A stretch of 64,000 nt of DNA, from the NCBI RefSeq assembly GCF_008124765.1, contig NZ_VNHS01000007.1:248001-312000 (forward strand), in the 5' to 3' direction. The notes under the pieces are model-generated. The model was not told the DNA's origin. It was given only the letters and a program-made list of their open reading frames with translations, and searched no databases. Source of the DNA: Paenibacillus methanolicus (GTDB lineage Bacteria; Bacillota; Bacilli; Paenibacillales; Paenibacillaceae). This document shows positions 35,482 through 45,000 of the stretch, piece after piece (within the stretch, counting starts at the first letter, position 1; each line of letters opens with the position of its first letter). The translations under genes were made by a program, and so were the position numbers.

Positions 35482-35994
35482 ATGAATTTTCGATTTGACG
35501 GAAACGAATGGTTCGTGGTCGCATGCTCCATCGTGCTGCTAACCTATGTTTGGATCATCCGAAAGCATTTCCAGCCTATGTTAATGCTCATCCTCTGGGT
35601 CTATAATTTAGTCTTCGTCGCGACCTTAGACTATGCGCTGGCCGCCACGCCGTTTCATCTGTACGATTGTATGGACAATGCAACCTACGAGCCAATGGCG
35701 GCCTATGCCCATGCATTTCTGTACACACCATATTCGTTCATTTTCTTATACTACTATGACAAGTGGTCCATCAACCGAAATAAGCGGGTCTTACTTTTCT
35801 ATTTGTCGGCCTGGACCTGTATTGCGCTTTTCTTTGAATGGATCAGTTTGAAATTCGGCTTCTTGGACTACGGCAGGGGCTGGAAAATGACGTGGTCCGT
35901 CCCTACTTATCCCCTCTCTGCCTTGCTTACGATCCGCGTATACCGTTTCATTAAGGATCAACTGGTCAATCACCCATTCCGGCCTCAAGAATAG
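35482..35994 (+). CDS. Integral membrane protein 2 of a tandem pair
   Basis: 170 aa with about five transmembrane helices, including FVVACSIVLLTYVWII and the aromatic-rich YTPYSFIFLYYYDKW. It starts 3 bp after the preceding gene, so the two are co-translated. Probable CBO0543-type or related membrane protein family of sporeformers. No catalytic motif seen. An SDR gene follows 36 bp later and may share the transcript. Confidence 0.7.
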   Translation: MNFRFDGNEWFVVACSIVLLTYVWIIRKHFQPMLMLILWVYNLVFVATLDYALAATPFHLYDCMDNATYEPMAAYAHAFLYTPYSFIFLYYYDKWSINRNKRVLLFYLSAWTCIALFFEWISLKFGFLDYGRGWKMTWSVPTYPLSALLTIRVYRFIKDQLVNHPFRPQE

Positions 35995-36030
35995 TCTGTT
36001 AGTAGCTAACGCCGAAATGGAGGAGACCCC

Positions 36031-36930
36031 TTGAATTCCCATGATTCTCGAGTGACGAAATGCGAAGAGGTCCCGGTCGAATTTCCGCCTCAATATCAGC
36101 CCGGACAGCCGGGATTGGAATATTTGATGATCCCAAGGCCGGTCTCGGAACGGCCGGGAAGCTCCGGATCGGGCAAACTGCACAATAAGGTAGCGGTCAT
36201 TACCGGAGGGGACAGCGGAATCGGCCGGTCGGTCGCCTATTTATTTGCCCGGGAAGGCGCGGATATCGCGATCATATACCTCAATGAGCACGCCGATGCC
36301 TCGGAGACGCAGGAGAGAATCCGGCAATTGGGCCGCAGTTGCTTGACGATTGCCGGTGATATCGGCGATGAAGCGTTTTGCAGACGGGCGATCGGGCATA
36401 CCTTGTCCACATTCGGCCGGATCGATATTTTAATCAATAACGCGGGTGAGCTGATTTATGAAGAGGACTTTACGAACCTGTCACCCGTGCAGTTGTTGCG
36501 GATATTCCAGACGAACGTCTTCTCCTGTTTCTATTTAACCCAAGCCGTAATCCCCCACTTAAGGCCGGGCAGCGCAATCATCAATACGACCTCTGTCGCG
36601 GCGGACAGAGGTTATCCGGCAATGGCGAGTTACTCCGCCACCAAAGGCGCCGTCGGCGCGCTCACCCGGTCCTTGGCGGTTTCTCTAGCCGATCGGGGAA
36701 TCCGGGTCAATGCCGTTGCCCCCGGCCGAACATGGACCCCGCTTATCCCTTCTTCGCTTCCGCCCGAGTTTTACATGTTTTATGGATCCTTGGATAATCC
36801 GGCACCGATCAAAAGAACGGCGCAGCCTTACGAAATCGCGCCTATCTATTTATACCTGGCCTCGGAGGAATCCGGTTTCGTCATCGGTCAGACGCTTCAT
36901 GTGAACGGCGGCGAGTATTCGGGCTTGTGA
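36031..36930 (+). CDS. SDR-family oxidoreductase (YhdF/YhxC-like, with long N-terminal extension)
   Basis: 299 aa. An N-terminal extension (EFPPQYQPGQPGLEYLMIPRP type) precedes the Rossmann core, as in the general-stress SDR group of Bacilli. NADP motif TGGDSGIGRS, NNAG motif, catalytic Ser in NTTSVAADRG and the YSATK active-site motif are all present. The C-terminal PGRTWTPLIPSSLPPE is typical of the group. The start is TTG with GGAGGAG upstream. Substrate unknown. Confidence 0.88.
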   Translation: MNSHDSRVTKCEEVPVEFPPQYQPGQPGLEYLMIPRPVSERPGSSGSGKLHNKVAVITGGDSGIGRSVAYLFAREGADIAIIYLNEHADASETQERIRQLGRSCLTIAGDIGDEAFCRRAIGHTLSTFGRIDILINNAGELIYEEDFTNLSPVQLLRIFQTNVFSCFYLTQAVIPHLRPGSAIINTTSVAADRGYPAMASYSATKGAVGALTRSLAVSLADRGIRVNAVAPGRTWTPLIPSSLPPEFYMFYGSLDNPAPIKRTAQPYEIAPIYLYLASEESGFVIGQTLHVNGGEYSGL

Positions 36931-37064
36931 GGATTGCAATCCTACCGTGCCGATTCCGCTTTTTTTGAATGACCCCATTTTCGTAGTTTCATAGACGGCT
37001 GCACTTTCAAAATCAAGATTCGGACATACAATGCTACCATCTTCCCTTTAAGGAGTTGAGTGCA

Positions 37065-37625
37065 TTGGCAAATGTCAAGAAGAGTAGAGCCATCCCCAGC
37101 AAGGTCGTGAAATTAAAACGGAGTGCGGAAGCGAAGAGCAAGATTATGCAAATGTATCGCAATCACGCCAGCCGGCTGCAGGCTCGCGCGGTTCAACCGA
37201 TCGAGGTGAACCAGACGACGACGGTCATCGGCACGGACGACACCTGGTTCAATGCGGCCGTGATTCCCCAAGACCCTGCCTGGGTGGCGGTTCCGGGCGC
37301 CAATTACGTGTGGAACGCCCGCGACCTTGGGAGTCAGACCGCGATCATATCCAACACGTTCCGGATCACGCGACGCATTAATTCGGCACGCTTGCTGCTG
37401 TCCGTGGACAATTACGCGGCCGTCTTCATCAACGGGCGGGCCGTCGTATTCGACCAACCACAGAACACGCCTTCTTTCTTTAATCCGGGCCGCACCTTCA
37501 ATATCGGCGGATTCTTGAGAAGAGGCAGCAACGATATCGTCATCATCGCGTTCAACTTCGGAGCTCCGCGCTCGCCGGCCAATCCTGCGGGCGTAGCGGC
37601 GAGCTTGACGATTCGGCTGCGATAG
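37065..37625 (+). CDS. Hypothetical beta-sandwich protein
   Basis: 186 aa. A basic N-terminal region (about 1-45) is followed by a beta-rich domain with IGTDDTWFNAAV, NTFRITRRINSARLLLSVDNYAAVFINGR and an FGAPRSPANPAG turn. The 'SVDNYAAVFINGR' pattern resembles galactose-binding-like jelly-roll domains, a tentative link only. No signal peptide. TTG 37065 has AAGGAG 9 bp upstream; the in-frame TTG at 37056 touches that site. Possibly spore- or surface-associated. Confidence 0.65.
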   Translation: MANVKKSRAIPSKVVKLKRSAEAKSKIMQMYRNHASRLQARAVQPIEVNQTTTVIGTDDTWFNAAVIPQDPAWVAVPGANYVWNARDLGSQTAIISNTFRITRRINSARLLLSVDNYAAVFINGRAVVFDQPQNTPSFFNPGRTFNIGGFLRRGSNDIVIIAFNFGAPRSPANPAGVAASLTIRLR

Positions 37626-37688
37626 TTCAAGCGGACGCTGCAAATGAGCAGCCCGCGCTCGCGAATCGCAGTAGACCATAAACGGCAC

Positions 37689-37727
37689 AACGGCGCCGCG
37701 GGGAGCAAATCACCCTGCGGCGCCGTT
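37689..37727. terminator. Bidirectional terminator
   Basis: An 11-bp stem aacggcgccgc/gcggcgccgtt with a 17-nt loop between the convergent hypothetical gene and the AraC gene. Confidence 0.8.
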
Positions 37728-37738
37728 TGTTCGTCAGC

Positions 37739-37855
37739 TTACGTCGACTCTTTCATTCGTCGGGTACATATGCTGCAGCGTATATAGCTTACGGCGGCGA
37801 TTGCCGCATCCTTGTAGGCAGCGTCGTTGGCGAGCAGGTACAGCTGGTGCGCTTC
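37739..37855 (-). pseudogene. Probable relic of an (alpha/alpha)6-barrel glycosidase gene behind the AraC gene
   Basis: In the frame that is not the AraC frame, this minus-strand stretch encodes EAHQLYLLANDAAYKDAA followed by a stop. The pattern 'YLL-x-ND-x-x-YK-x-AA' closely matches residues 642-655 of the GH9 enzyme in this window (YLLTNDVDYKNAA). The DNA at 37790-37850 matches 43800-43850 at about two thirds of positions by eye. No start or catalytic part exists here, so it looks like a leftover fragment. Confidence 0.4.
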
Positions 37856-38739
37856 TCGCGCAACTTCGCGGGCGTCGGTAAGCCGTGTCTTCTGAACACC
37901 TGATACATATAGTGATGACTCGAGAAGCCGGATAGGGTCGCCACCTCCTCGATGGAACAAGCGCTCGTGGTAAACAGCCATCGGGCCTCTTCTAGACGGC
38001 GAGCTTGAAGAAGGTCATGGAAGGAGCTGTTCAAGTATTTGGAGAGGAGCCGGTTAATTTGCTTCGGACATAGGAATAGGAAACGAGATACTTCTTCGAT
38101 CCGAATGGGTTCCATGTAATGCGTATGGATGAATTCAACGATACGACGCACTCGGTTACGCGCTTCCACGCCAGTCAGCTCCTTGGAAGCGCCTTGCCGC
38201 TGTATGTCCTTGACGAGGCGCAGCATATCCACGATGACGGACATGAGGATGGACTGTGCGCGTAAATGGTATCCAATCTCGCCTCGCTCCATTTCTTCGA
38301 AGAGCTCTTCGAATTTCAGGTCCATGCGATATCGATCTTGGAAGACATGCGGGTAACAATGCGATAAGTATTGCTTAATTTGTTCGCTTTCCTCGGACAT
38401 CTCCGTTCTCAGGCCGGAGGGGAGCAAGTCGAATCGCATGCAGCATTCCTCCATCGGATCATGGGGATCAGCCGACTGCGCATGCTTAATATAAGGACCC
38501 GTAATATAGGCTTCGCCGCCGCATACGTCGAGATCATGTCCTTCGATCGTAATAAACCCCTTGCCGGCAGGGATGATATGCAGCTCGAAGCAAGCATGGG
38601 AATGCTCGGGAACGTTCCAATTCGGGTCTGGCCCAACACGATTCACATGGCTGACATACACTTCGAAGTCCGGGATGTTGAAGCGAAAGTCCATGGTTTC
38701 CGTGATATATGACTTACGTATCCTGCCGTTCTTGCCCAC
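37789..38739 (-). CDS. AraC-family regulator, probably of the GH38 gene
   Basis: 316 aa. N-terminal cupin sensing region (VPEHSHACFELHIIPAGKGF) and C-terminal HTH pair (IRIEEVSRFLFLCPKQINRL, CSIEEVATLSGFSSHHYMYQ). GTG 38739 has AGGAGG 7 bp upstream. The domain should end near TPAKLREK, but the frame runs on for about 20 low-quality residues rich in Thr/Ser/Cys, which overlap the glycosidase relic in another frame. The natural stop was probably lost in a rearrangement. It is divergent from the alpha-mannosidase gene. Confidence 0.87.
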   Translation of the reverse strand: MGKNGRIRKSYITETMDFRFNIPDFEVYVSHVNRVGPDPNWNVPEHSHACFELHIIPAGKGFITIEGHDLDVCGGEAYITGPYIKHAQSADPHDPMEECCMRFDLLPSGLRTEMSEESEQIKQYLSHCYPHVFQDRYRMDLKFEELFEEMERGEIGYHLRAQSILMSVIVDMLRLVKDIQRQGASKELTGVEARNRVRRIVEFIHTHYMEPIRIEEVSRFLFLCPKQINRLLSKYLNSSFHDLLQARRLEEARWLFTTSACSIEEVATLSGFSSHHYMYQVFRRHGLPTPAKLREKRTSCTCSPTTLPTRMRQSPP

Positions 38740-38808
38740 CGCGATGCCTCCTATCCAATCGAGCGTTCACAAGGTCCATATTTCTTAATACGTAGTCCGA
38801 ATCTCGCC

Positions 38809-38837
38809 TTATGATTCCTTCTTGTTGTCGGTATACT
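38809..38837 (+). promoter_or_regulatory. Possible promoter of the GH38 gene
   Basis: TTATGA at 38809-38814, a 17-bp spacer and TATACT at 38832-38837, 34 bp before the start codon. Two ttgtcg elements at 38825 and 38838 flank the -10, a possible regulator site. Confidence 0.4.
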
Positions 38838-38871
38838 TTGTCGTATCCCTGGTCATGGAGGCGATCCTACA

Positions 38872-41800
38872 TTGTCGACAAACGCACATTTTGAACGTAC
38901 GATGCATTCTTTCTTGAACAAGCTGAAGCAGCGGTCCTTCGAAACCGTCATTCCCATTCCGGACTGGCATATTCGCAGCGCCGAATACGTTTCGCCGGGA
39001 GACATCCGGTACACCTCGGAGTGGAGAACGATCGAGGTCGGCGAAGCGTGGCTGGAGACGACGGCGTATTTTCGCGCGGAAGCGGTCGTACCGCCTTCGC
39101 TTGCCGGGAAGCCGCTCGAGCTGTGGTTCGACAATCAAGGCGAAAGCCTGCTGTTCGTGAACGGCGAACCGCGTCAAGGCTTCGACCCGAATCGCAGCCT
39201 ATGCCGAATCTCGGATTCGGCCGTTGCGGGCGAAACCTATGCGTTCGTCATCGAATCCTGCATTCGCTGGCAGAATTTCGCGCATATGAAGCAGAACGGA
39301 TTGGAATACGACCGTCATCTGTTTCGGCACGCGGCCTGGGTGAACGTCAACTCCGAAATCGAGGACCTCCTGTACGATCTGGCCGTGCTGGCCGAGAGCG
39401 TGCGCGTCCGTTCCGACCATTGGGCGGAGCGCCTGCTGATCGCAGCGCAGCGAATGATCAAGCCCGAAGCTCCGCTCGAGTCGCTGCTCGCCGGCGTTCG
39501 CGAGACCAAGCTGTTCTTACGGCAAGAGTGGTTCGACGGCGCTGCGGATAAGCAGGGGACCACGATTATTGCGACCGGCCATTCCCATCTGGATCTCGCG
39601 TATTTATGGCCAGCCAAGGAAAGCGTGCGGAAGACCGGGCGCACCTTCTCCAATATGCTCCGGCTGCTGGAGCGGTATCCGGATTTCCATTTCGCCCAAA
39701 GCCAGCCCGCTCAGTACGAATATGCCAAGAAGCATTACCCGGACCTGTACGACCAGATCAAACGATACGTAGGCGAGGGGCGGTGGCAGCTTGTCGGCGG
39801 CATGTACGTGGAACCGGATTGCAATTTGACTTCCGGCGAGTCGCTCGTCAGGCAGATTCAATACGGGCAGCGGTTCTATATGGACGAATTCGGCAAGCAT
39901 GCCGACATCTGCTGGCTGCCGGATACATTCGGCTATTCGGCGGCGCTGCCGCAGCTGTTGGCGAAATCCGGCTATCGCTACTTCTATACGTGCAAGCTGA
40001 ATTACAATTCCGTGAACGAGCTTCCGTTTCATAGCTTTCGCTGGGAAGGCTTGGACGGCAGCACGATTATCGGGACGCTGGACGCGTTCGGATCCTATAA
40101 CGGCCAGATGAACTTGACGGAGTTGACGGGCGGCATCGATCGGTTCAAGCGCAAAGGCCACGACGGAGCGCTTCTCCACGTATTCGGACATGGCGATGGG
40201 GGCGGCGGCGTCGATGCCGGGATGATTGAACGGGCTAAGCGCTACGATAAGCTTCCCGGCATGCCGGCCGTGAAGCTCGGCAAGGCGGAAGACTTTTTCA
40301 ACCAGATCGAATCGGCGAACCCCTCGTTTCCCCATTGGTGCGGCGAATTGTATTTCGAATGGCATCAGGGCACGTTTACGTCCCAGGCGCGCGTGAAGAA
40401 GGACAATCGGCGCAGCGAGGAACGGTTGCGGGATGCCGAGCTGCTCGGCGTGCTGGCAGGGCGGATCGACCGAGAACGATTCGAATTGCTCGATGAAGCT
40501 TGGCGGCTCGTCTTATTCAATCAATTCCACGATATTCTGCCAGGCACCTCGCAGGCGGAGACATTCTTGGAGGCCGAGCGGGACTACGGGCGGGTACGCG
40601 AGATCGTCGACCGTCTTGACGCCGAAGCGGCGTTATCGCTGGTCCGGCGGCATTCGCGGCGAGAGCCGTCAAGCGATGCGGACAAGCAAGACGGCAGGGG
40701 CTCCTTTATCGTTTTGAACACGCTCTCCTTTCCTCGAACCGGGTGGGCCTTCTTGCCGAGCGTTCCCGAGGATCCCTTCTTGATTGTCGACGCGTCGACC
40801 GGCGAAGAAGCGATGTACGACATGGGAGCGGACGGCAGCGTCATGATCGAGGCGAAGGACATCCCCTCCGTCGGGTTCAAGCGCTATGAGATCAGGCAGG
40901 GGGAGCGCAACATCCCGTCCGATGATGTCTTGGTTCGGGTTGAAGACGGTTGTCTGGTGCTCGAGAACGAATACCTTCGTGTCCGCATTCGTCGTCAAGA
41001 CGGCACGATCGAGCGCATCTATGATAAATCCATGGACCGCGATGTATTAAGAGTCGGCGGCATGGCGGGCAACACATTGGAGTTGTTCGATGAACTCTAC
41101 GATTTCTATGACGCTTGGAATATCGCGGGCGAATCGCTGAAGCATGGCATCCCGTTGCTTGAGCTCGACGCCATCGACATCCTGGAGCAGTCGTCAGCCG
41201 CGCAAGCCGTTCGAATCGTTCGATCGTTCCGAAGCTCGCGTATTCAACAAACGATACGACTTCGGCGTGGTTCCAGGGAGCTGGAGTTCGAGACCGAGGT
41301 CGATTGGCAGGAAGAGCGGGCGATGCTTAAAGCCGGCTTCGAGCTTGATATCCATGCCGACAAAGCAACGTATGACGCAGCCTTCGGCAATGTCGAGCGG
41401 TCCACGCGAACGAATACGTCCTGGGAACGCGCGCAGTACGAAGTGCCCGCGCACCAATGGGCAGACGTATCGGAGGCGAACTACGGCGCAGCCTTGTTGA
41501 ATGATTGCAAATACGGCTATGATTGCAAGCATGGGAAGCTTCGCATCACGCTGCTTAAATCGGCGAAATACCCGGATGACACAGCCGATCTTGGCAAGCA
41601 CGCCTTCCGCTATGCGCTCTTCTGTCATGAAGGGGATTGGCGCACGGCTAAGGTCGATGAAGCAGGTCAATGCTTTAACGTCCCGCTTCGGATCATTCCG
41701 GTTCAAGGCCGCGACGGCATGGTCTCGGACGAGAAGAGCTTCCTGCAGCTGTCCGCAACCGGAATCTTCTTGTCCGCGTTGAAGTTCGTGCAGACCCAAG

Positions 41801-42015
41801 CCGGAGAGCCCGCTTCCATCATCATCCGGTTGTATGAGAACCAAGGAGCCCGCCGTGCAGCGGACATCCGGTGGGCGGGCAACCCGATTCGGGAAGTACA
41901 CGAATGCGATCTGCTCGAGCAGGATAAGACGCCGACAGCGTCAGGGCCCCAATCGTTCCAGACCGCATTCCTGCCTTACGAAGTGAAGACGTTCCGGCTC
42001 GTACTCGAACCGTGA
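38872..42015 (+). CDS. Glycoside hydrolase family 38 alpha-mannosidase
   Basis: 1047 aa zinc-dependent retaining alpha-mannosidase. The zinc site includes His239 and Asp241 (GHSHLDLAYLWP) and a later His in FNQFHDILPGTS. The nucleophile is Asp351 in CWLPDTFGYSAALPQ. The N-terminal beta domain, middle helical domain and C-terminal beta-sandwiches of the family are all present by length. No signal peptide, so cytoplasmic. It releases mannose from imported mannosides, which the ROK kinase and ManA could then use. The start is TTG with GGAGGCG about 10 bp upstream. Control by the divergent AraC protein is likely. Confidence 0.94.
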   Translation: MSTNAHFERTMHSFLNKLKQRSFETVIPIPDWHIRSAEYVSPGDIRYTSEWRTIEVGEAWLETTAYFRAEAVVPPSLAGKPLELWFDNQGESLLFVNGEPRQGFDPNRSLCRISDSAVAGETYAFVIESCIRWQNFAHMKQNGLEYDRHLFRHAAWVNVNSEIEDLLYDLAVLAESVRVRSDHWAERLLIAAQRMIKPEAPLESLLAGVRETKLFLRQEWFDGAADKQGTTIIATGHSHLDLAYLWPAKESVRKTGRTFSNMLRLLERYPDFHFAQSQPAQYEYAKKHYPDLYDQIKRYVGEGRWQLVGGMYVEPDCNLTSGESLVRQIQYGQRFYMDEFGKHADICWLPDTFGYSAALPQLLAKSGYRYFYTCKLNYNSVNELPFHSFRWEGLDGSTIIGTLDAFGSYNGQMNLTELTGGIDRFKRKGHDGALLHVFGHGDGGGGVDAGMIERAKRYDKLPGMPAVKLGKAEDFFNQIESANPSFPHWCGELYFEWHQGTFTSQARVKKDNRRSEERLRDAELLGVLAGRIDRERFELLDEAWRLVLFNQFHDILPGTSQAETFLEAERDYGRVREIVDRLDAEAALSLVRRHSRREPSSDADKQDGRGSFIVLNTLSFPRTGWAFLPSVPEDPFLIVDASTGEEAMYDMGADGSVMIEAKDIPSVGFKRYEIRQGERNIPSDDVLVRVEDGCLVLENEYLRVRIRRQDGTIERIYDKSMDRDVLRVGGMAGNTLELFDELYDFYDAWNIAGESLKHGIPLLELDAIDILEQSSAAQAVRIVRSFRSSRIQQTIRLRRGSRELEFETEVDWQEERAMLKAGFELDIHADKATYDAAFGNVERSTRTNTSWERAQYEVPAHQWADVSEANYGAALLNDCKYGYDCKHGKLRITLLKSAKYPDDTADLGKHAFRYALFCHEGDWRTAKVDEAGQCFNVPLRIIPVQGRDGMVSDEKSFLQLSATGIFLSALKFVQTQAGEPASIIIRLYENQGARRAADIRWAGNPIREVHECDLLEQDKTPTASGPQSFQTAFLPYEVKTFRLVLEP

Positions 42016-42021
42016 CAAGAG

Positions 42022-42055
42022 AAGGGGAACCCCGACATTCAGGGTTCCCCTTCTT
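42022..42055. terminator. Terminator between convergent GH38 and GH9 genes
   Basis: An 11-bp perfect stem aaggggaaccc/gggttcccctt with a 9-nt loop, then a pyrimidine-rich tail cttctcctt. Confidence 0.85.
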
Positions 42056-42078
42056 CTCCTTCCTTGCCGCTGGATTCG

Positions 42079-45000
42079 TTAGTTGACCGACGGACCGGTC
42101 GCCACGGTCGTGCTGACCGCGTCGGACGTCATATCCGTCGTCGTGAAGTAGTACTTATGGTTCCCCTTCGACAGCCTCGTGACGACCCTGTATTGCTTGC
42201 CATCCGCATAGTTCGTGTCGCTCGGGTTCAACTCGACCATCTTGCGGACGACGCCGTCGGTGACGAGCTCTACTGCATACGGCGCTTGGTTATCGGCATC
42301 CGTATACGTGACGGTGAAGGCGAAGTTGGACTGCGTATTGCCAGTTGCCGCGTTCACGCTGCCCGCGGTTAACGTCGGCGCGGTTCCGCTAGCGGTGTTC
42401 GTGAATCGGAGATCGTCCATGAACATTTCGCCGTAGCCCTTGACCGTCTGATTCAGCCAGATCGTCATGACGGCGTTCTTCCTGTTCATGGCAGCCGGAG
42501 CGGTGCTCGTGTCGAACTGCAAGTCTGTCCAAGTGGTCGGGATGCTAATCCAGCCATTGGTTAAGTTGACGCCGCCGGTACTACTGGACAAGGTGACCAT
42601 CATGCGCAGATTCGGGTGGCTCGGATTCTTCACCTTCATGTTGACGTAACGGTAGCCGTCCACGTTGAACGACTCGTTCCAGTGTTGGAACTTCGCTTGC
42701 GCCGTGACGTGGGAAGGATTCTGCGTGAACTTGCCGACGAAATTCCCCGGCGTATCTTCGACTCTGCTGAACGTGCCTTCGTTGTTGCCGCCGTTCTGGT
42801 TCCACCAGTTCACCCATTGTCCATTCGTCAATCCCCATAATCCGTGCCTGTCGAAGTCATCGAAGAGCAGCGGATGCGACGGGTCCGGAAGCGGCTGGGC
42901 AACCGTATAGTGCATATTGCTGAAGGTGTGGTTGCCTGAAGTATCGTTCCCTCGAACCCGCATAACGAGATTAGAGAGAGGCGTAACCGTGCTGGTGTTG
43001 AACGTATACTCATAGGCAGCCCCGGTAAGCGTCATCGGTACATAGGTGCCGCCCGTTCTTACCGCCGGCGTGCCGGCGTTGGTGCTGGCGAACACCGTGA
43101 CATCGCCGCGCACGTAATCGCCGAGAATCGGGCTGGACACCTGAAGCTCCGGCAGATTCGATGGAGACGTTACGGCATTGTTAATGGTGCTGAGACCCAT
43201 AACCGTATACAGCATGCCGGCTTGGATGTTGACGCTGTACTCGTTGTAACGCCACTGATTCATATTGTCAGCGCCTTGGTAGCGGTCTTCATACCACGGA
43301 CTGACGCTGTACATGTCCTTCGTATCCTTGATATTCGCGCCGCTGACCATCGCGCCTGGAATGACGATCCCTTGATTGGCAGACGAGCTCGATTCTTCGT
43401 CCAACCGGGTATGAATGAAGTCGACATAGTCCGAACCGATGCCGGACACCCAGCTAATATTCCATGGATTCTGCCCGTAGACCCAATACATCGCTCTCTG
43501 AATGACGCGGAGCGTATCGGGATCGCCGAAGAGCTCGTAGTACCGCATCATATCCCCGATGTACGACATGAGCGGTTCGTTCACGCCGAAGTTGCTGAAT
43601 TGGTTCATGACGCCGTACGGCGTATCGTCCATGAGCGTCATGACGTAATGGAACTGCTGCTCGAGCAGGTCCTGAATATGCGCTTGCGTCGTCGTATCGG
43701 CCACCGGATAGAATTCGGCGAGCGCGATCGGACGCATGCTCCAGTACGCGGTCGAGCTCAAGTCGTCGAACGTGAGAGCATTGGCGGCAGTCGTGGCCGC
43801 ATTCTTGTAATCGACATCGTTCGTAAGGAGGTACATCTCCACATCCGCGAAAATTCTCGATTTATTGACATCCCCGCGCTGAGGACTGGTAAGATTGGCG
43901 ACCATGAAGTCATAGAGCGTAACGGCCGCAGCTTCGTATTCATTGGCGGTGGCGGTTAGATCCGGAACCAGAGACGCCGGCACGTCGCCTTCGGCAATGG
44001 CCGTACGGATCGCGCGTGCCGTCGCGGCAACCGTTGCAGCTCCTTTGGCCGATCCTTCGACGCTGAGCACGTCGGTGCGCAGCTTCCGGTCATCCGCGTT
44101 GCTCGGAATACCGTCGGTTTCTTTGTTCGGGTGCACGAAGGCGCCATGATGGGAAATGTCATAGAACGCTCCGTTGAACTGGTCGGCAAATTTCACGATG
44201 TAGTCGCTGGCAAATATCCCTTCATCGATGAGGTCGGGTATATCGTTGTTGTCGTTATCGAACTTGACGCTCGGCGAGTCGATGTTACGGAGATAAGCCA
44301 AGACGATCTCGGCGCCTACCCATTGATTGGCCCCGTACTTGCCGTAATCGCCCGCGTCGTAGTGGCCGCCTGTCAGATCGACGCTCTGCCCGTTGTCTAA
44401 TCTTTTGGCATCGTCGAGATGTCCGGCAGGGTGGAACACTTTATCCGACGGCGGGATGGTGCTGTACCCTTGCGGATAGGCATCGGATGTCGCAACGCTG
44501 GCACGTTGGATCCGGTAGAAGGCAGTCATCTCGTCCTTGTAGCCGTCCCATACGTTGGCTTTGATCGGGAACGGGAACGAGGAGACGCCGTTCGTCTTCA
44601 CGGTATAATTGTCGCCTAGCGCCGTAACGGTCGGGAATTCGATCGTGTAGAGGAATTTGCCCCAGACGCTTCCCTTGTAAGTCATTTGCCCCGATTTGGC
44701 AACGGTCGTGCCGTTCAACACCTGATAGCTGGTATCTGCCAGGAAGCTCGTGGACGTCACGATAGCGTTCTTGTAATCGTTCGCGCCGTAACCGGCTTGG
44801 CTCACGAGGACATCGACGATGTTCGTCGATTGCACCACGGTCGGCGAGTTCTGAGGCGCCGTGGACGCTGCGGGAGAAGAGCCGTCGGCCGAACGGAAGT
44901 AATAAGACGTCGTGCCGACAGGCAGCTTACTCAGATAGATGTAGTCCTTGCCATCGGCGTAGTTCGTGTCGGTGTAATCGGCCTCTCGCATATTGTAGGC

